Below, one piece after another: positions 1-9,099 of a stretch of 64,000 nt of DNA (position 1 is the stretch's first letter; every line of letters starts with the position of its first letter). This DNA is from Vulcanimicrobiota bacterium (GTDB taxonomy: Bacteria; Vulcanimicrobiota; Vulcanimicrobiia; Eremiobacterales; Eremiobacteraceae): positions 80,333 to 144,332 of the forward strand of contig JABCYQ010000003.1 in assembly GCA_013290125.1 (NCBI GenBank), given 5' to 3'. A program made the position numbers and the translations under genes. Below the pieces are notes generated by a model. The model was not told where the DNA came from, made no database searches, and was given only the letters and a program-made list of their open reading frames with translations.

Positions 1-1763
1 GCGGTGTTGTCGGCCGTCAGCGTGAGCGATCCGCGGGTGCCGACGCGCACGGTGGACGAACGGAACCACGTATCGAGTCGGCCGGGGCCGTAGCGGCCGG
101 TGTACCACGCTATCGATGTCGGCGTCGACGAAGCGCCGTGCGCCGGAAAGTTGTTGAGATTGTTCTGCATGCCGCTGTGGTACATGATGCTGACGCCGCC
201 ATTCTGCGATATCGGCGTGAGCGCCGAGCCGAACCGCCAGTAGTCCGAGCCTGCTGAGAACTGGACGTCGATCGTGTTCTTGGTCAAGAGATCGAGCAGC
301 ACGCTATTGTCGCTCTGCGCCTGTCCGTAGGCGACGCCTTGGTAGCGATCGAGGAAGCCGGAGACACCCGCCGACGAGAGAAAGTCGTGCGGCGCAAAAG
401 TCCAGACGCGCGCGGTATATAGGGCGTAGCCCGCAATGCCGGGGTGCGAATCAAACCCATCGACCGGATTGAACTCGGTCCCGACCTTTCGCGCCGCGCC
501 GTAGAGCGCGAAGTTCTGATTGCCCCAGCCGCCCCCCGCATCGATCCAATTACCTTGACTTGCATCGCTCACGCCAGTACCAGACTCTATCGCATAGTTA
601 GCATAGGTGCTGAAGTATTTTCCGTTATACCAACTGACGCCGCCCTCGTTCGTGTCGTCCACGACTCCCGGGAGGTCGGTCGCGACGTGTTGCAGCGAGC
701 CGTTCCAGTGCGTATCTTCCGAAGTATAGTTGAGCGCGCCCGCCGCGTCTGTTCGGCCGGCGCCGATTGCGTCAAATGCCGCGAGCCCGAAATTGCCCTG
801 CTTGCCCTCGAACGCATAGCCGTCGAGCGGCGTGGGGATCGCCGGCGTGTAAAGCGTCGTTCGAAAGCCGTTGCAGACGTCGCAATTGAAGTTGCCGTAG
901 TACGCGGCAGCCTGCGTGAAGAACGGCCGCACCTCGCTGAAGATGCGCTGGTAGACCGACGGCGAGATCGACTGCTGATCGAGCTCGACGTTTGAGTAGT
1001 CGGGGTGGATCGTTCCGAATATCGCGGCGGTCTGGGTCACGGGCACTGAGTAGTCGGCGCCGAATCGCGAACCCGAGCCGCTGACCGATTTTGCGGCAAG
1101 GCCGCCCAGTCCGTAGAGCGCGGCATGCGGCCTTGGCAGCGGCTGACGCGAGACAAGAGGCAACGTGGCATCGCCTGCACGCGCGGCATCGTCCGGATTG
1201 GTCTGGGCTTTGTCGAACGACCAGACTTCCAACGCGCCGGTGGATCGTACGTAGCGGACGAATTGCATGCGCCAGGTTCCCGCGTGCGCTCCATGCACAA
1301 CGCGCAGCGGAATGGCCATGGTCACGGTGTAGCCGTCGGCGTTTGCCTGACCGTGCGATTCCCATTGCGGCGCGAAGTCGGTGTTCTCGCTCGATGCTTC
1401 ATTGTGCGAGCCGTTGGGGTTGGCTTCGAATTGATATTGAAATCCGCCAGGGCCGGTCGGCCAGAGATCGACCCAGACCGCGTCGTCGCTCCACGCGATG
1501 CCGCCGTTGATATTGCTCCCGCCAGTGACGACGTCGTCGCTGTGCTGCGTGGCGATGACCGGCTCGTGCTGCACGGCCTCGAAGCGCACGAAGATGTACG
1601 ATCCATTCGTCGCGACGCGCACGGTTGTTGGGTCTGTGGCCGGTTGCGCATGCGCGACATTCCACTGAAGCGTGACCGCGGTCGCCGCCGGCCATGCACT
1701 CGCTATCAGGCTCGGATCGAGCGGTGGCGCAGTTTGAACCACGGGTACAAGCAGTGGCAGCAC
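1..1763 (-). CDS. CBM9-like / DUF5916-type outer-membrane protein (partial, runs off left edge)
   Basis: The minus frame is open from the GTG at 1763 to the window edge (about 587 codons seen). It is a clear paralogue of the protein at 43032-45164: both share stretches such as VDLWP, the DYSNVE-DQQ motif, EVRPFFTQ, YTPAIPTP and FGPGRLNTW-like segments. The family has an N-terminal CBM9-like beta-sandwich followed by a long barrel-like region, and is expected at the outer membrane of diderm bacteria; the substrate is unknown. GTG was chosen because GAGAGG lies 8 nt upstream and a good promoter precedes it. The N-terminus is hydrophobic but lacks a basic n-region, so the signal peptide is weak. 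The C-terminus is missing. Confidence 0.82.
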   Translation of the reverse strand, partial: MLPLLVPVVQTAPPLDPSLIASAWPAATAVTLQWNVAHAQPATDPTTVRVATNGSYIFVRFEAVQHEPVIATQHSDDVVTGGSNINGGIAWSDDAVWVDLWPTGPGGFQYQFEANPNGSHNEASSENTDFAPQWESHGQANADGYTVTMAIPLRVVHGAHAGTWRMQFVRYVRSTGALEVWSFDKAQTNPDDAARAGDATLPLVSRQPLPRPHAALYGLGGLAAKSVSGSGSRFGADYSVPVTQTAAIFGTIHPDYSNVELDQQSISPSVYQRIFSEVRPFFTQAAAYYGNFNCDVCNGFRTTLYTPAIPTPLDGYAFEGKQGNFGLAAFDAIGAGRTDAAGALNYTSEDTHWNGSLQHVATDLPGVVDDTNEGGVSWYNGKYFSTYANYAIESGTGVSDASQGNWIDAGGGWGNQNFALYGAARKVGTEFNPVDGFDSHPGIAGYALYTARVWTFAPHDFLSSAGVSGFLDRYQGVAYGQAQSDNSVLLDLLTKNTIDVQFSAGSDYWRFGSALTPISQNGGVSIMYHSGMQNNLNNFPAHGASSTPTSIAWYTGRYGPGRLDTWFRSSTVRVGTRGSLTLTADNT

Positions 1764-1794
1764 TGTCAAACCCTCTCTGAGATTCTTAAAAACA

Positions 1795-1823
1795 ACCTTA
1801 GCAAATCGTCGCGGCGCTGTCAA
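1795..1823 (-). promoter_or_regulatory. sigma70-type promoter of the partial DUF5916-type gene
   Basis: Read on the minus strand, TTGACA (1818-1823) is followed after exactly 17 bases by TAAGGT (1795-1800), then GAGAGG and the GTG start at 1763. The -35 is a perfect consensus; the -10 keeps only the three most conserved positions. Confidence 0.6.
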
Positions 1824-1836
1824 CTATGAATTTAGT
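1823..1836. promoter_or_regulatory. ACTA-N6-TAGT palindrome (putative operator)
   Basis: The site reads ACTATGAATTTAGT inside a larger CAACTA/TAGTTG inverted repeat that abuts the -35 box. The same ACTA-N6-TAGT form occurs at 45184-45197, in the promoter of the paralogous gene. It resembles BlaI/MecI-type operators in spacing, but no such regulator is in the window. Confidence 0.45.
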
Positions 1837-1982
1837 TGATAAGGGAATCCGACCGGACGACGCTATCGGATATATCCGTTTTGACGGCGATTAGTTTCGC
1901 GACGAGCGGTCGCCGCTAGAGAAGTGACATGTGAGTGCCACTTCGGAGGACGCGCGATTGGAGCCGCGCAAAACGCGATCCT

Positions 1983-2984
1983 ATGCACGCATATATGCGG
2001 ATCAACATCCTCGGCGCGGCGGCGTCGCTTGCTTTGCTCGTCGGCTGTTCCGGAGTCGGCACAATGCCGAATTCGCCGACAGCGGCCCCCGCTGGCCGTG
2101 TGTCTAGCGGTATGGCGCGCGTCATGACGCTTCGTCATTTCGCGAGCTTCTACTCATGCCCAGCGACCGGACGTCTCGTCTATATCTCCGACTACAACAA
2201 CAATCTTATCAATGTGTATGCCGGAAAACTAGAGCGTCAAGCGCCATGCGGACGGCTGACTGCTAAGGTGCAGAGTCCGTGGGGACTTTTCGTCAAGCCG
2301 AGCACGCACGATCTCTACGTCGCAAACGACGGCGCGCAAGACATCCTCGTCTTTCACCGCGGTCAGACGCAGTCGTATAACACCTACACCGATCCGACGC
2401 AGCAAGATCCGGTCGGCGTCACCGTGGCACCTGACGGAACCGTGATCGCAAGCAATCTGATCCAAATCAACTTCAACGAGAACGGATCGATTTCGACGTG
2501 GATCGGCGGCCCGAACGGCGGAACTTTTGTCGGCAATTTCGCGACGGCAAACGGCGGATACGCGCAATATGTCACCGCGCTGCGAAACGGCGTTATCTAC
2601 TTTGACGACCTGCTCGGACAGACGAATATCACGCTGTTCTTCAGGCTGTCGTGCCCGGCCGGTGCTTGCGGCGCGCAGACGCAAATCGCCGGAGCCTCAC
2701 TGAACGGGCCCGGCGGTTTGGCAGCCGATGACGCGGGAGATGTGCTCGCGAGCAACCCGATCGGCTTTGCCGAAACCTTTGAAATGCCGAACCCGACTCC
2801 AAGCACGTTCCCCATCGCCGGCTCTCCCCTAGCGATGGCGATCGACGAGTTCAGCAACCATTGGTACGTCACAAACGCGGTCAACAATGACGCAGAAGAA
2901 TACTATTATCCGAGCGGCAAACTCGTGGGCACCGTACCCGGCACCGCAGGCGACGCGCTGGAAGGTATCGCCGTCGATCCATAA
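1983..2984 (+). CDS. NHL/SMP-30-like beta-propeller lipoprotein
   Basis: 333 residues from the ATG at 1983 (a second ATG at 1995 is equally possible). A hydrophobic N-terminus ends in a lipobox (LLVGC), so export and lipid anchoring are likely. The body has repeated propeller-type segments: YISDYNNNLINVY, LYVANDG..DILVF, TVAPDGTVIASN, LAADDAGDVLASN and IDEFSNHWYVTN. Such NHL-like propellers bind ligands or, less often, hydrolyse lactones; no catalytic residues can be assigned. A longer GTG start at 1935 would put a charged stretch before the signal and is disfavoured. It ends 6 bp before the convergent VOC gene. Confidence 0.75.
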   Translation: MHAYMRINILGAAASLALLVGCSGVGTMPNSPTAAPAGRVSSGMARVMTLRHFASFYSCPATGRLVYISDYNNNLINVYAGKLERQAPCGRLTAKVQSPWGLFVKPSTHDLYVANDGAQDILVFHRGQTQSYNTYTDPTQQDPVGVTVAPDGTVIASNLIQINFNENGSISTWIGGPNGGTFVGNFATANGGYAQYVTALRNGVIYFDDLLGQTNITLFFRLSCPAGACGAQTQIAGASLNGPGGLAADDAGDVLASNPIGFAETFEMPNPTPSTFPIAGSPLAMAIDEFSNHWYVTNAVNNDAEEYYYPSGKLVGTVPGTAGDALEGIAVDP

Positions 2985-2990
2985 CTGCGG

Positions 2991-3359
2991 CTAGATCCCT
3001 TGGTGCTCGTAGATTCCCAAGACGTTGCCGGCGGGGTCGCGGAAATGCGCGAACACTTCCTCTGAATCTGGATCGATCGGCTGCACGATTTCACCGCCCG
3101 CCGCTTTGACGAGTTCACACGCCGCCGTGGCGTCACCGACCATGATATGAACGAGCAGCCCCGGATCTGCTGTCGGCTTTCGGCCAAGCACCCAAGAACC
3201 GCTGACCTCGTTGACGCCGTCGTCAAATCCGGCAGAACCATCGCCGCGTGTGTGAACATTCCAGCCGAATACCTTGCGGTAGAATTCAGCCGACCGCGCT
3301 ATATCAGTCGCCGGTATCTCGATGTAGCAGATCTTGCCGGATCGAAAGGTCGGGGCCAT
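2991..3359 (-). CDS. VOC (glyoxalase/bleomycin-resistance fold) protein
   Basis: 122 residues, the normal size of a single VOC domain. Visible hallmarks are YIEIPATDIARSAEFYRKVFGW at the N-terminus and HFRDPAGNVLGIYE at the C-terminus. The final Glu (FxDPxGN-x-xGIYE) is the usual metal ligand. The ligand is unknown; many of these act in small-molecule detoxification. GGAAAGG precedes the ATG by about 7 nt. It lies 30 bp downstream of the protease gene on the same strand, so the two probably form an operon. Confidence 0.85.
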   Translation of the reverse strand: MAPTFRSGKICYIEIPATDIARSAEFYRKVFGWNVHTRGDGSAGFDDGVNEVSGSWVLGRKPTADPGLLVHIMVGDATAACELVKAAGGEIVQPIDPDSEEVFAHFRDPAGNVLGIYEHQGI

Positions 3360-3389
3360 GGCGATGCCTTTCCGCGCGAACGGCGATTG

Positions 3390-4742
3390 CTAGTGTTGAG
3401 CGGCGGTCAATTGAACCAAGTCGGCGTAGCGTCGCGGGCGGAGCAGGATCGTTTTCTGCAACTTGGAGCGCGATATAACAAGCTGGACCTTTGCTTTGTC
3501 GAGAGCGGCGGCGATTGAATCTGACGTCATCTTCGCGGTGTCGCGATTGTCGATCCGGATAATCATGTCGCCGGCGTGCAGGCCTGCGATCGCCGCGGGG
3601 CCGCGCGGCATGACCGCTTCGATCGTCGCTGCGTCAGCGTTATCCGCGCCGCGCCGCATGAGCGAATAGTAGTGGCGGTCGTCCGGCGCGATCGCAAAAC
3701 CGTATTGCAACAGGCTGAGCCAAGCGGCACGCTGCGTGTCGGCTATGCCGTCGAATTCTCGCTCGAGCTGACTGGTCAAGAAAAGGGCGACGCGATGGAT
3801 GCTGGCTTGTGTAGCATCGTCTGCCGAAAGCGTCTGCGAATCGGAGAAGAACTCGTCTCCTATGCAGTCGGTGACCGTCAGTTGGAGCGTGAACAACTCT
3901 CCCGTTGACGATGCGCGAACGCGCGCGATGCCGCTTGCCGGAGACGACGCGCACGCAGCATCAGGATTCTTGACGTTCGAACCGTCCACTGCGATGAAAT
4001 CCAATTGCTGGGAGAAATCGTCGACAACCGTGGACTGGACGAATGCGGTTAGCGCCGCGCTCTCGGCATCTTGCGGATCACGCACGATGGAGATGACATA
4101 CTGCGGCATGTGCGCGCTGCCGACCGGCATCGCTGGATGCACGATCGTCGCGAGCCCTGGCGCGCTCAATCCCCAATCCATGCCGTTGAACATGAACAGT
4201 GTGCCTTGCGTGCGGACCGTGCCCGTCGTCATGCCGATGACCTTGCCCGTGCTCGTATCGACCACTGGGCCGCCGCTGTCGCCGTGATCAATATTTGCCT
4301 TGAACACGATCGACTCGCCGGTCTGGAAGAGGCCGCGTAACGATCCTTCGGCGACCGTCGGCACCGCCTCGCTCAAAATATCGACGTCTGATCGGAGCAA
4401 CGCGATCTGACGCGGGCCCGGAAAACCGATCACCGTTATCGCACCGCCAGGAACGGCCTGCGGAGGATCTTCCAGAGCGAGGGTCCCAAAGCCGCCGGTG
4501 TCTATCGATAGAAGCGCGGCATCGCGCACGCGATCGCGGACGATGACGGTCGCATTGTGCCCCTCGCCGTCGGGTCCGAACACGACGATGCGCGTCGCAC
4601 CGTCGATCACATGATAGGCGGTGAGCAAGCGCGTCGAGTTTTTGTCGGACGTAACGGCGAACGAAGTCCCGATATGGGTCCCCTGCGGCGTTAGCGCCAC
4701 GACGAGCGCCACGGCTGATGCGGCGAGCGCTGACGATGCCAT
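3390..4742 (-). CDS. secreted trypsin-like serine protease with C-terminal PDZ domain (HtrA-like)
   Basis: 450 residues. A hydrophobic N-terminus (about 1-20) suggests export to the periplasm. The chymotrypsin-fold triad can be read as His44 (TAYHVIDGA), Asp74 (RDAALL) and Ser156 (HGDSGGPV). A less conserved region of about 180 residues follows. A PDZ domain occupies roughly 360-440, with the [19 protein letters not shown] signature used to bind peptide C-termini. The order protease then PDZ is that of DegP/DegS quality-control proteases, but the middle insert is unusual. It probably heads a two-gene operon with the VOC gene. Confidence 0.85.
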   Translation of the reverse strand: MASSALAASAVALVVALTPQGTHIGTSFAVTSDKNSTRLLTAYHVIDGATRIVVFGPDGEGHNATVIVRDRVRDAALLSIDTGGFGTLALEDPPQAVPGGAITVIGFPGPRQIALLRSDVDILSEAVPTVAEGSLRGLFQTGESIVFKANIDHGDSGGPVVDTSTGKVIGMTTGTVRTQGTLFMFNGMDWGLSAPGLATIVHPAMPVGSAHMPQYVISIVRDPQDAESAALTAFVQSTVVDDFSQQLDFIAVDGSNVKNPDAACASSPASGIARVRASSTGELFTLQLTVTDCIGDEFFSDSQTLSADDATQASIHRVALFLTSQLEREFDGIADTQRAAWLSLLQYGFAIAPDDRHYYSLMRRGADNADAATIEAVMPRGPAAIAGLHAGDMIIRIDNRDTAKMTSDSIAAALDKAKVQLVISRSKLQKTILLRPRRYADLVQLTAAQH

Positions 4743-4833
4743 GTCCTCGGCCTACGTCGAAGTCGGCGTACGCCCCTGCGTTTGCAGCGCAGGGCGGGAC
4801 CGGCGAGACGCCGTAAATATCTGACGGTCGGAC

Positions 4834-4908
4834 GGGCGCGTAGCTCAGGGGTAGAGCACTACATTGACACTGTAGGGGTCAGAGGTTCGAGACCTCTCGT
4901 GCCCACCA
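4834..4908 (+). tRNA. tRNA-Val (GAC), CCA encoded
   Basis: A 75-base cloverleaf: acceptor strand GGGCGCG pairs with CGTGCCC (one G-U), the D arm starts TAGCTC, and the anticodon stem CTACA/TGTAG encloses the loop TTGACAC (anticodon GAC). The T arm is GAGGTTCGAGACCTC, and ACCA ends the molecule. Its 3' half is repeated twice downstream, marking it as an integration target. Confidence 0.95.
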
Positions 4909-4917
4909 TTTGAAACC
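4863..4917 (+). repeat. attachment-like repeat, copy 1 (inside tRNA-Val)
   Basis: 55 bases running from the anticodon loop through the CCA end and 9 bases beyond. They are identical to 8258-8312; 50 of them (4864-4913) are identical to 10092-10141. Confidence 0.85.
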
Positions 4918-5059
4918 ACGCCTCGCATGCGATCGACGGAATTGCTATGACGTGGCTACGATTAGTTTTGGGCTTCTTGAGACGCTAACGTCGAAGCACT
5001 GACCTGACGCGCCCACGGACAACGGGAACTCGGCCGATCCTTCAGGGTCAATCAGGGAA

Positions 5060-5941
5060 TCAACCGGAAGATGAGCTTTCCGGCCAGTAGACACGGGAAC
5101 TTGCAAGCTCTGCAGACTGGCCGAATGCCGTTGGATGCCCATACGTGCCCAATTCACAGGACGGTTTGTCCTGCTCCACCTGCAGCGGATGCGCCTTAGC
5201 ATACGCATCGTGACGCCTGCCGGCCACCTGCCACGAAACCTTCATGCCCTCCGCGCCGCCCGCAACCGCAAAATAGTTTTCTCTGATTTCTCGCTTGATG
5301 TGGAGGTTGGGCGCCGGTGCGCCAACGGGAGTGAGTTGATAGCGAAAATCTTCATTGAGTGCCTCAAACCAGTGAGGGAGATTGATTTCCGCTTCACCGC
5401 GTGAGTCGAGTGCGACGACGCCACTATACACATTGAGCATTTCGTTCGACTCGACGCAGGAGTGTATGAGGTACTTTGTCGTGGGGTGAAATGGGTGATC
5501 GATTCTGAACGCTTTGGCTCCGTTGACAGCGAAAGTCCCGACAATAGAGGTGTCGCCCTGAATGCCCACAGCGCCGTTGAGCAGCGCGGCCACCTTACCC
5601 TTACCAACAAAGGCCGCGACACCGCCCGCCGTGCCATGCGTTGCAGCAGCGACTCCTGTTGCTTGCGATTCAGCCAGGATCGCCGACTTGGTCCCACCTT
5701 GGCCGTTAATGGCATGGGGGCCATCGCTGTTGCCCAAGATGCCAAATCCATTCGCTGAGGTTCCATAGACGCCGGGACCCGTTTTAGAGCTGCCTGAAAC
5801 GCCGTTGCCGCTACTGCTGGTTCCCGAAACGCCGTCGCCGCTATCACTGCTACCTACCAAAGCCTGGTCGGAGGCCGCCGCCACGGAACGAAAGAGCGGC
5901 AACACCAAAAGAGATCCAAAGAAACCGACTCGCTTCATCAT
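5060..5941 (-). CDS. secreted Gly-rich repeat protein with conserved C-terminal domain
   Basis: 293 residues. The ATG at 5941 follows GGAGG by 8 nt. A signal peptide (MMKRVGFFGSLLVLP...) is followed by short repeats of GVSGTS/GVYGTS type up to about residue 110, suggesting a beta-solenoid or fibre. A C-terminal part, about 145-265, has FRIDHP, LIHSCVESNEM, YSGVV, EALNEDFRYQLT and VSWQVAGRRHDAYA. I recognise this tail from many uncharacterised secreted proteins of soil bacteria and some phage-fibre-like proteins; its role is unknown. It is the first gene behind the tRNA, in the cargo position of unit 1. Confidence 0.7.
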   Translation of the reverse strand: MMKRVGFFGSLLVLPLFRSVAAASDQALVGSSDSGDGVSGTSSSGNGVSGSSKTGPGVYGTSANGFGILGNSDGPHAINGQGGTKSAILAESQATGVAAATHGTAGGVAAFVGKGKVAALLNGAVGIQGDTSIVGTFAVNGAKAFRIDHPFHPTTKYLIHSCVESNEMLNVYSGVVALDSRGEAEINLPHWFEALNEDFRYQLTPVGAPAPNLHIKREIRENYFAVAGGAEGMKVSWQVAGRRHDAYAKAHPLQVEQDKPSCELGTYGHPTAFGQSAELASSRVYWPESSSSG

Positions 5942-6100
5942 CGCATTCTCCTCCCGGTTCAATGCTTCGCTCGCACGTGGCGAATCGCTGTCGGTTCGCC
6001 TCTAGGGTGGCAGGCTCTTTTGGCCTTTTTAGCGCCAAGAGCAAGATGCTTTCTACCATAAGCCGAACGATACTATTTGACACTCGCTCTGATACGCAAC

Positions 6101-6119
6101 GCTGACCAGGTGCTGACCA
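6101..6119 (+). repeat. paired GCTGACCA motif, copy A
   Basis: GCTGACCA occurs twice, 11 bases apart (6101 and 6112), between the two genes of unit 1. The same pair recurs at 9989-10008, near the end of unit 2. The function is unknown; short direct repeats near att sites can be integrase arm sites. Confidence 0.3.
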
Positions 6120-6163
6120 AGTACACGCTCAACAAAAGAAACGAGTTGCCCCGCACTCCCGGG

Positions 6164-7840
6164 TCAGATGCTCCAGTCCCAGGTGTTCCAGAGCGTCGTC
6201 ACGGCGTGTGCCGGCAGATAGCCCTTGAGGTCTGGATTCGTCGCGTCGACGCGCTTGGCGAACCAGAGGAAGACCATCGGGCAGTCTTCGGCCAGATAGC
6301 GCTGGATGTCCACGTACGCGCGGCTTCGCACAGACCGGTCGTTTGAAGCGAGTGCCCGTTCCTCGGCTGCATCCACACGCGGATCGCAAAGCCGGACGTA
6401 GTTGTCCCCGTTCGGAGGCCGCTCTTGACACGTCAGAAGCGCTGAGTCGTCGGGGTCGACGCCGTTGAACCAGCCGTTGATCATCACATCGAATGCTCCG
6501 GTCGCGTAGACTCCGTGATACGATGCGGGGGCATAGAGCACCGAGTCGGCGGCGTTCTTGATGATGACGCTCACGCCGATCGTTCGCCACTCCTCTTGGA
6601 GGATTTGCTCGACGCTTCTGTCAGCGGGGTCGCCGACGGTCCCCGACATGACCAGTTCGAGCTTGACGCCGTTTCTGTATCGATAACCGTCGGCGGCAAG
6701 GCGCCAACCGGCTGAATCGAGGAGTCGAGACGCGGCTGCTGGATCGTAGACCGGCTGAGGGAGACCGGCGGCATGCGCCCACAAGAACGGCGGCTGATCA
6801 GAATCGGCTTCTAGCGCGAAACCGTGCGCGACGTCGCGGATGATCCGTATCCGATCGGTCGCAAGCGTCAGCGCGCGGCGCACGCGCACGTCGCGCAGCG
6901 TCACCGTCTCCATGTTGAACCCGAGATATTTGAAATACGTGAACGGTATGCCGTGCACGGTCACTCCGTCGATCCCTAAGAGGTCTGGGACGCGCGAGAG
7001 CGCGACGTTGGTCACCAGATCCACTTCGTGCGTGCGCAATTGCGTCAGGATCGTGTTCTGATCGCTGACGTAGGTGATGTCGACGTCTTTCAACTTCGGC
7101 GGCCCGCGCCAGTAGAGCGGGTTAGCCTCGAGCTTGAGGTCCTGCCCGTGGCGGTAGCCGACGACACGGAACGGGCCCGTGCCGATGGGCAGCAAGTTGT
7201 ATTGCGCGCGGTTGATGTCGGGCAAACCGGCGAGCAGATGCTTGGGCAGGACTGCGTATGCGAACGCGCCCATGGTGAAGAACGTGGCCGTGAAGGGTGC
7301 GAACGGCCGCGTCAGGTGGACGACGATCGTGTGATCGTCGATCTTGTCGATGCTGCGGATCAACTCATAGCCGATTCGCCCCTCGACGTTGTTGCGCGGA
7401 TTCATCACCGCGTGCCACGAGAAGATGACATCGTCGGCACCGAACTGCGCGCCGTCCTGCCAGCGAACGCCGGGCCGCAGATGATACGTGATGGTCATGC
7501 CGTCGCGGCTGATGCCGCCGTTTGCGACCGTCGGCATCTGCGTGGCGAGTTCGGGCACGAATTCGTTGCGGTCGTCGTATTCGAAGAGATAGCCGGCCCA
7601 CAGCATCGACTCTTCTACGCTGACCTGCAGCGAGCTCAGCATCGGATTCAGCGTGTCGGGTTCGGTGAATTCGCCCCAGCGCAGAACGCCCGGCACCGTC
7701 CAGGGATGTTCCCCGACCACATTCGACTGAGACGTCACGCGCGAGCACGCAGTTGCCGATAGGACAGCGCAAGCGACGGCGCATGCGGCCGCAAGACGAA
7801 GCGCCACGACGAATGAATCAATCGGCGGAAAGCGCTGCAT
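6164..7840 (-). CDS. ABC-transporter peptide-binding lipoprotein (SBP family 5)
   Basis: 558 residues from the ATG at 7840; the longer open frame upstream reads as non-coding. The N-terminus is a lipoprotein signal (ACAVLSATAC). The body matches DppA/OppA-type binding proteins: EPDTLNPMLSSLQ, ELATQMPTVANGG, DGMTITYHLRPGVRWQDG, DDVIFSW, VVHLTRPFAPF, LPIGTGPFRVV, ANPLYWRGP and VRRALTLATDR. It would bind peptides or similar ligands outside the inner membrane. No permease or ATPase lies nearby, so it is an orphan. A paralogue lies at 41380-43011. Confidence 0.88.
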   Translation of the reverse strand: MQRFPPIDSFVVALRLAAACAVACAVLSATACSRVTSQSNVVGEHPWTVPGVLRWGEFTEPDTLNPMLSSLQVSVEESMLWAGYLFEYDDRNEFVPELATQMPTVANGGISRDGMTITYHLRPGVRWQDGAQFGADDVIFSWHAVMNPRNNVEGRIGYELIRSIDKIDDHTIVVHLTRPFAPFTATFFTMGAFAYAVLPKHLLAGLPDINRAQYNLLPIGTGPFRVVGYRHGQDLKLEANPLYWRGPPKLKDVDITYVSDQNTILTQLRTHEVDLVTNVALSRVPDLLGIDGVTVHGIPFTYFKYLGFNMETVTLRDVRVRRALTLATDRIRIIRDVAHGFALEADSDQPPFLWAHAAGLPQPVYDPAAASRLLDSAGWRLAADGYRYRNGVKLELVMSGTVGDPADRSVEQILQEEWRTIGVSVIIKNAADSVLYAPASYHGVYATGAFDVMINGWFNGVDPDDSALLTCQERPPNGDNYVRLCDPRVDAAEERALASNDRSVRSRAYVDIQRYLAEDCPMVFLWFAKRVDATNPDLKGYLPAHAVTTLWNTWDWSI

Positions 7841-8257
7841 GAAGGAACGGTTCTTCTCGGCGCGATGACGGCACCTTGTCGCGCGCGAGCCAGACAAAGG
7901 AGAAGCTTTGGATCCAAGCATCTCGCCTTGGCGAATGGGAACGGCACATTTGGAGACGTGAGCGAGAACGATCCCGCGATCGTCTCGCTGTGCGCTTGGC
8001 ATCGTCCGCTCGACCTGCACGGCATCGACTCGAAACTTGAGGGTGAGATCGCGTATCCGATGGTGTCCCGGTACGACACCTGACCGAACCTCGAGCGTGC
8101 CGGAGTTCGAAAGAAACCTTGAGGACTTGTTCTGGCGTTTCGTCACTTGATCTTGGTGACAAGAATGGTGCCCGAATATTTCGAACTGCATCGTCCTGGC
8201 CGTCACTCGTTCGTCTTCAATCGTCCGAAATGACGCTTGATCGAGCTGCCTACGGAA
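7841..8257. other. gene-free stretch upstream of the binding protein
   Basis: About 417 bases before repeat copy 2. Open frames exist on both strands, but none has a recognisable protein, a ribosome site or a family match, and they overlap each other. I see no clear promoter. Confidence 0.4.
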
Positions 8258-8312
8258 ATTGACACTGTAGGGGTCAGAGGTTCGAGACCTCTCGTGCCCA
8301 CCATTTGAAACC
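8258..8312 (+). repeat. attachment-like repeat, copy 2
   Basis: 55 bases identical to 4863-4917, i.e. the 3' half of tRNA-Val plus 9 flanking bases, without any 5' half. It cannot fold as a tRNA. It marks the boundary between the two inserted units. Confidence 0.85.
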
Positions 8313-8362
8313 CTTACGCCGCAAGAACAATTCTCGACAGTGCGGACCCTCGAATCGCTGCT

Positions 8363-8734
8363 TCATTGGCCGACGTAACGTTGCAATATCGCGAATGGAC
8401 TAAGCTGAATGCGGTACTCCACATCGATTGCGTCCTTCGTGGAACCCAAACTGAGATTCGACGTGGGGATGAACGAAAGTTGAATAGTTTTGGCCGACAA
8501 TTGTACCAGGCGGATGCTATATTTACTTGGGTCACGTTGCGATTGCGGCACGACAGCATAGTGGTTGTAGTCGTTATATACTATCACCAACGCCCGCAGC
8601 GTAGCGCCCGAGAAATTTTGCATCGGAATCGACCTGACGAGAGCGCCAGCTGCGCCCGCCGGTACAGCCCGCTGCATTAGCATTAGCCCAAGAACTATCC
8701 CACACAACAACCGAACGCGATTCAGCCGTCGCAT
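8363..8734 (-). CDS. small secreted protein of unknown function
   Basis: 123 residues from the ATG at 8734, chosen because a typical signal peptide begins there (MRRLNRVRLLCGIVLG..., predicted cleavage after AGA). The mature part is about 95 residues, without Cys, and probably beta-rich (ALVIVYNDYNHYAVV, IRLVQLSAKTIQLSF). No family is recognised. It lies 17 bp downstream of the JAB-type gene on the same strand, so the two are probably co-transcribed. Codon and base use are more A/T-rich than in the flanking chromosome. Confidence 0.5.
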   Translation of the reverse strand: MRRLNRVRLLCGIVLGLMLMQRAVPAGAAGALVRSIPMQNFSGATLRALVIVYNDYNHYAVVPQSQRDPSKYSIRLVQLSAKTIQLSFIPTSNLSLGSTKDAIDVEYRIQLSPFAILQRYVGQ

Positions 8735-8751
8735 CTCTAACCTACCTCTTC

Positions 8752-9099
8752 TCAAAAACCGGCATAGCAGTTTGGTTCGTTTCCATCGAGGAAGCATTTA
8801 TATCTAAGTGTTGCTGAACCTGGCGCAGAAGGTTCGTATTCGACTATCGCCCCTGAGTGCTCACCGAGGTAGTCAGGCAATCCGAGCATGTCGCTGCGCT
8901 GTTCGTCCTCGCCTGAGAAAAATTCTCCGCCGTGTGGATCATTTGGGTGCGAATGAAACTCAGCGACAATAGGAGCCCCGGAAGGCACCGCAGTATCACT
9001 GGGATCAACGCCGTGCCTGTCATCTATCACGAGCTCCGTAATGCTATAGGTTTTTCCATCCGTACACCGGTGTCCCCACAGTGAGATTGAATCTGTCAA
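8752..9099 (-). CDS. JAB/MPN-type metallopeptidase domain (DUF4329-like), possibly a fragment
   Basis: 115 residues. The motif EFHSHP...FSGED places Glu47, His49, His51, Ser62 and Asp65 as in JAMM enzymes (HxH, Ser, Asp), with a spacing slightly longer than in Rpn11. The following LPDYLGEHSGAIVEYEP resembles the tail of DUF4329 domains found at the C-termini of RHS-type polymorphic toxins. Such domains bind zinc and cleave isopeptide or peptide bonds. The start is a TTG, a stop lies nine codons upstream, and the start abuts the divergent gene at 9100. A decayed toxin tip is therefore as likely as a complete free-standing enzyme. Confidence 0.6.
   Translation of the reverse strand: MTDSISLWGHRCTDGKTYSITELVIDDRHGVDPSDTAVPSGAPIVAEFHSHPNDPHGGEFFSGEDEQRSDMLGLPDYLGEHSGAIVEYEPSAPGSATLRYKCFLDGNEPNCYAGF

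Noticed and set aside
1125..1829. Plus-strand open frame opposite the partial DUF5916-type gene
   Set aside because: It is Arg-rich and lacks any family features; the minus frame matches a known paralogue over its whole length.
7841..8206. N-terminal extension of the first peptide-binding protein
   Set aside because: A lipoprotein signal begins at the ATG at 7840, and the extension is Arg-rich and signal-less.
8258..8312. A second tRNA gene
   Set aside because: Only the 3' half from the anticodon loop is present; there is no D arm or 5' acceptor strand. The same holds for 10092-10141.
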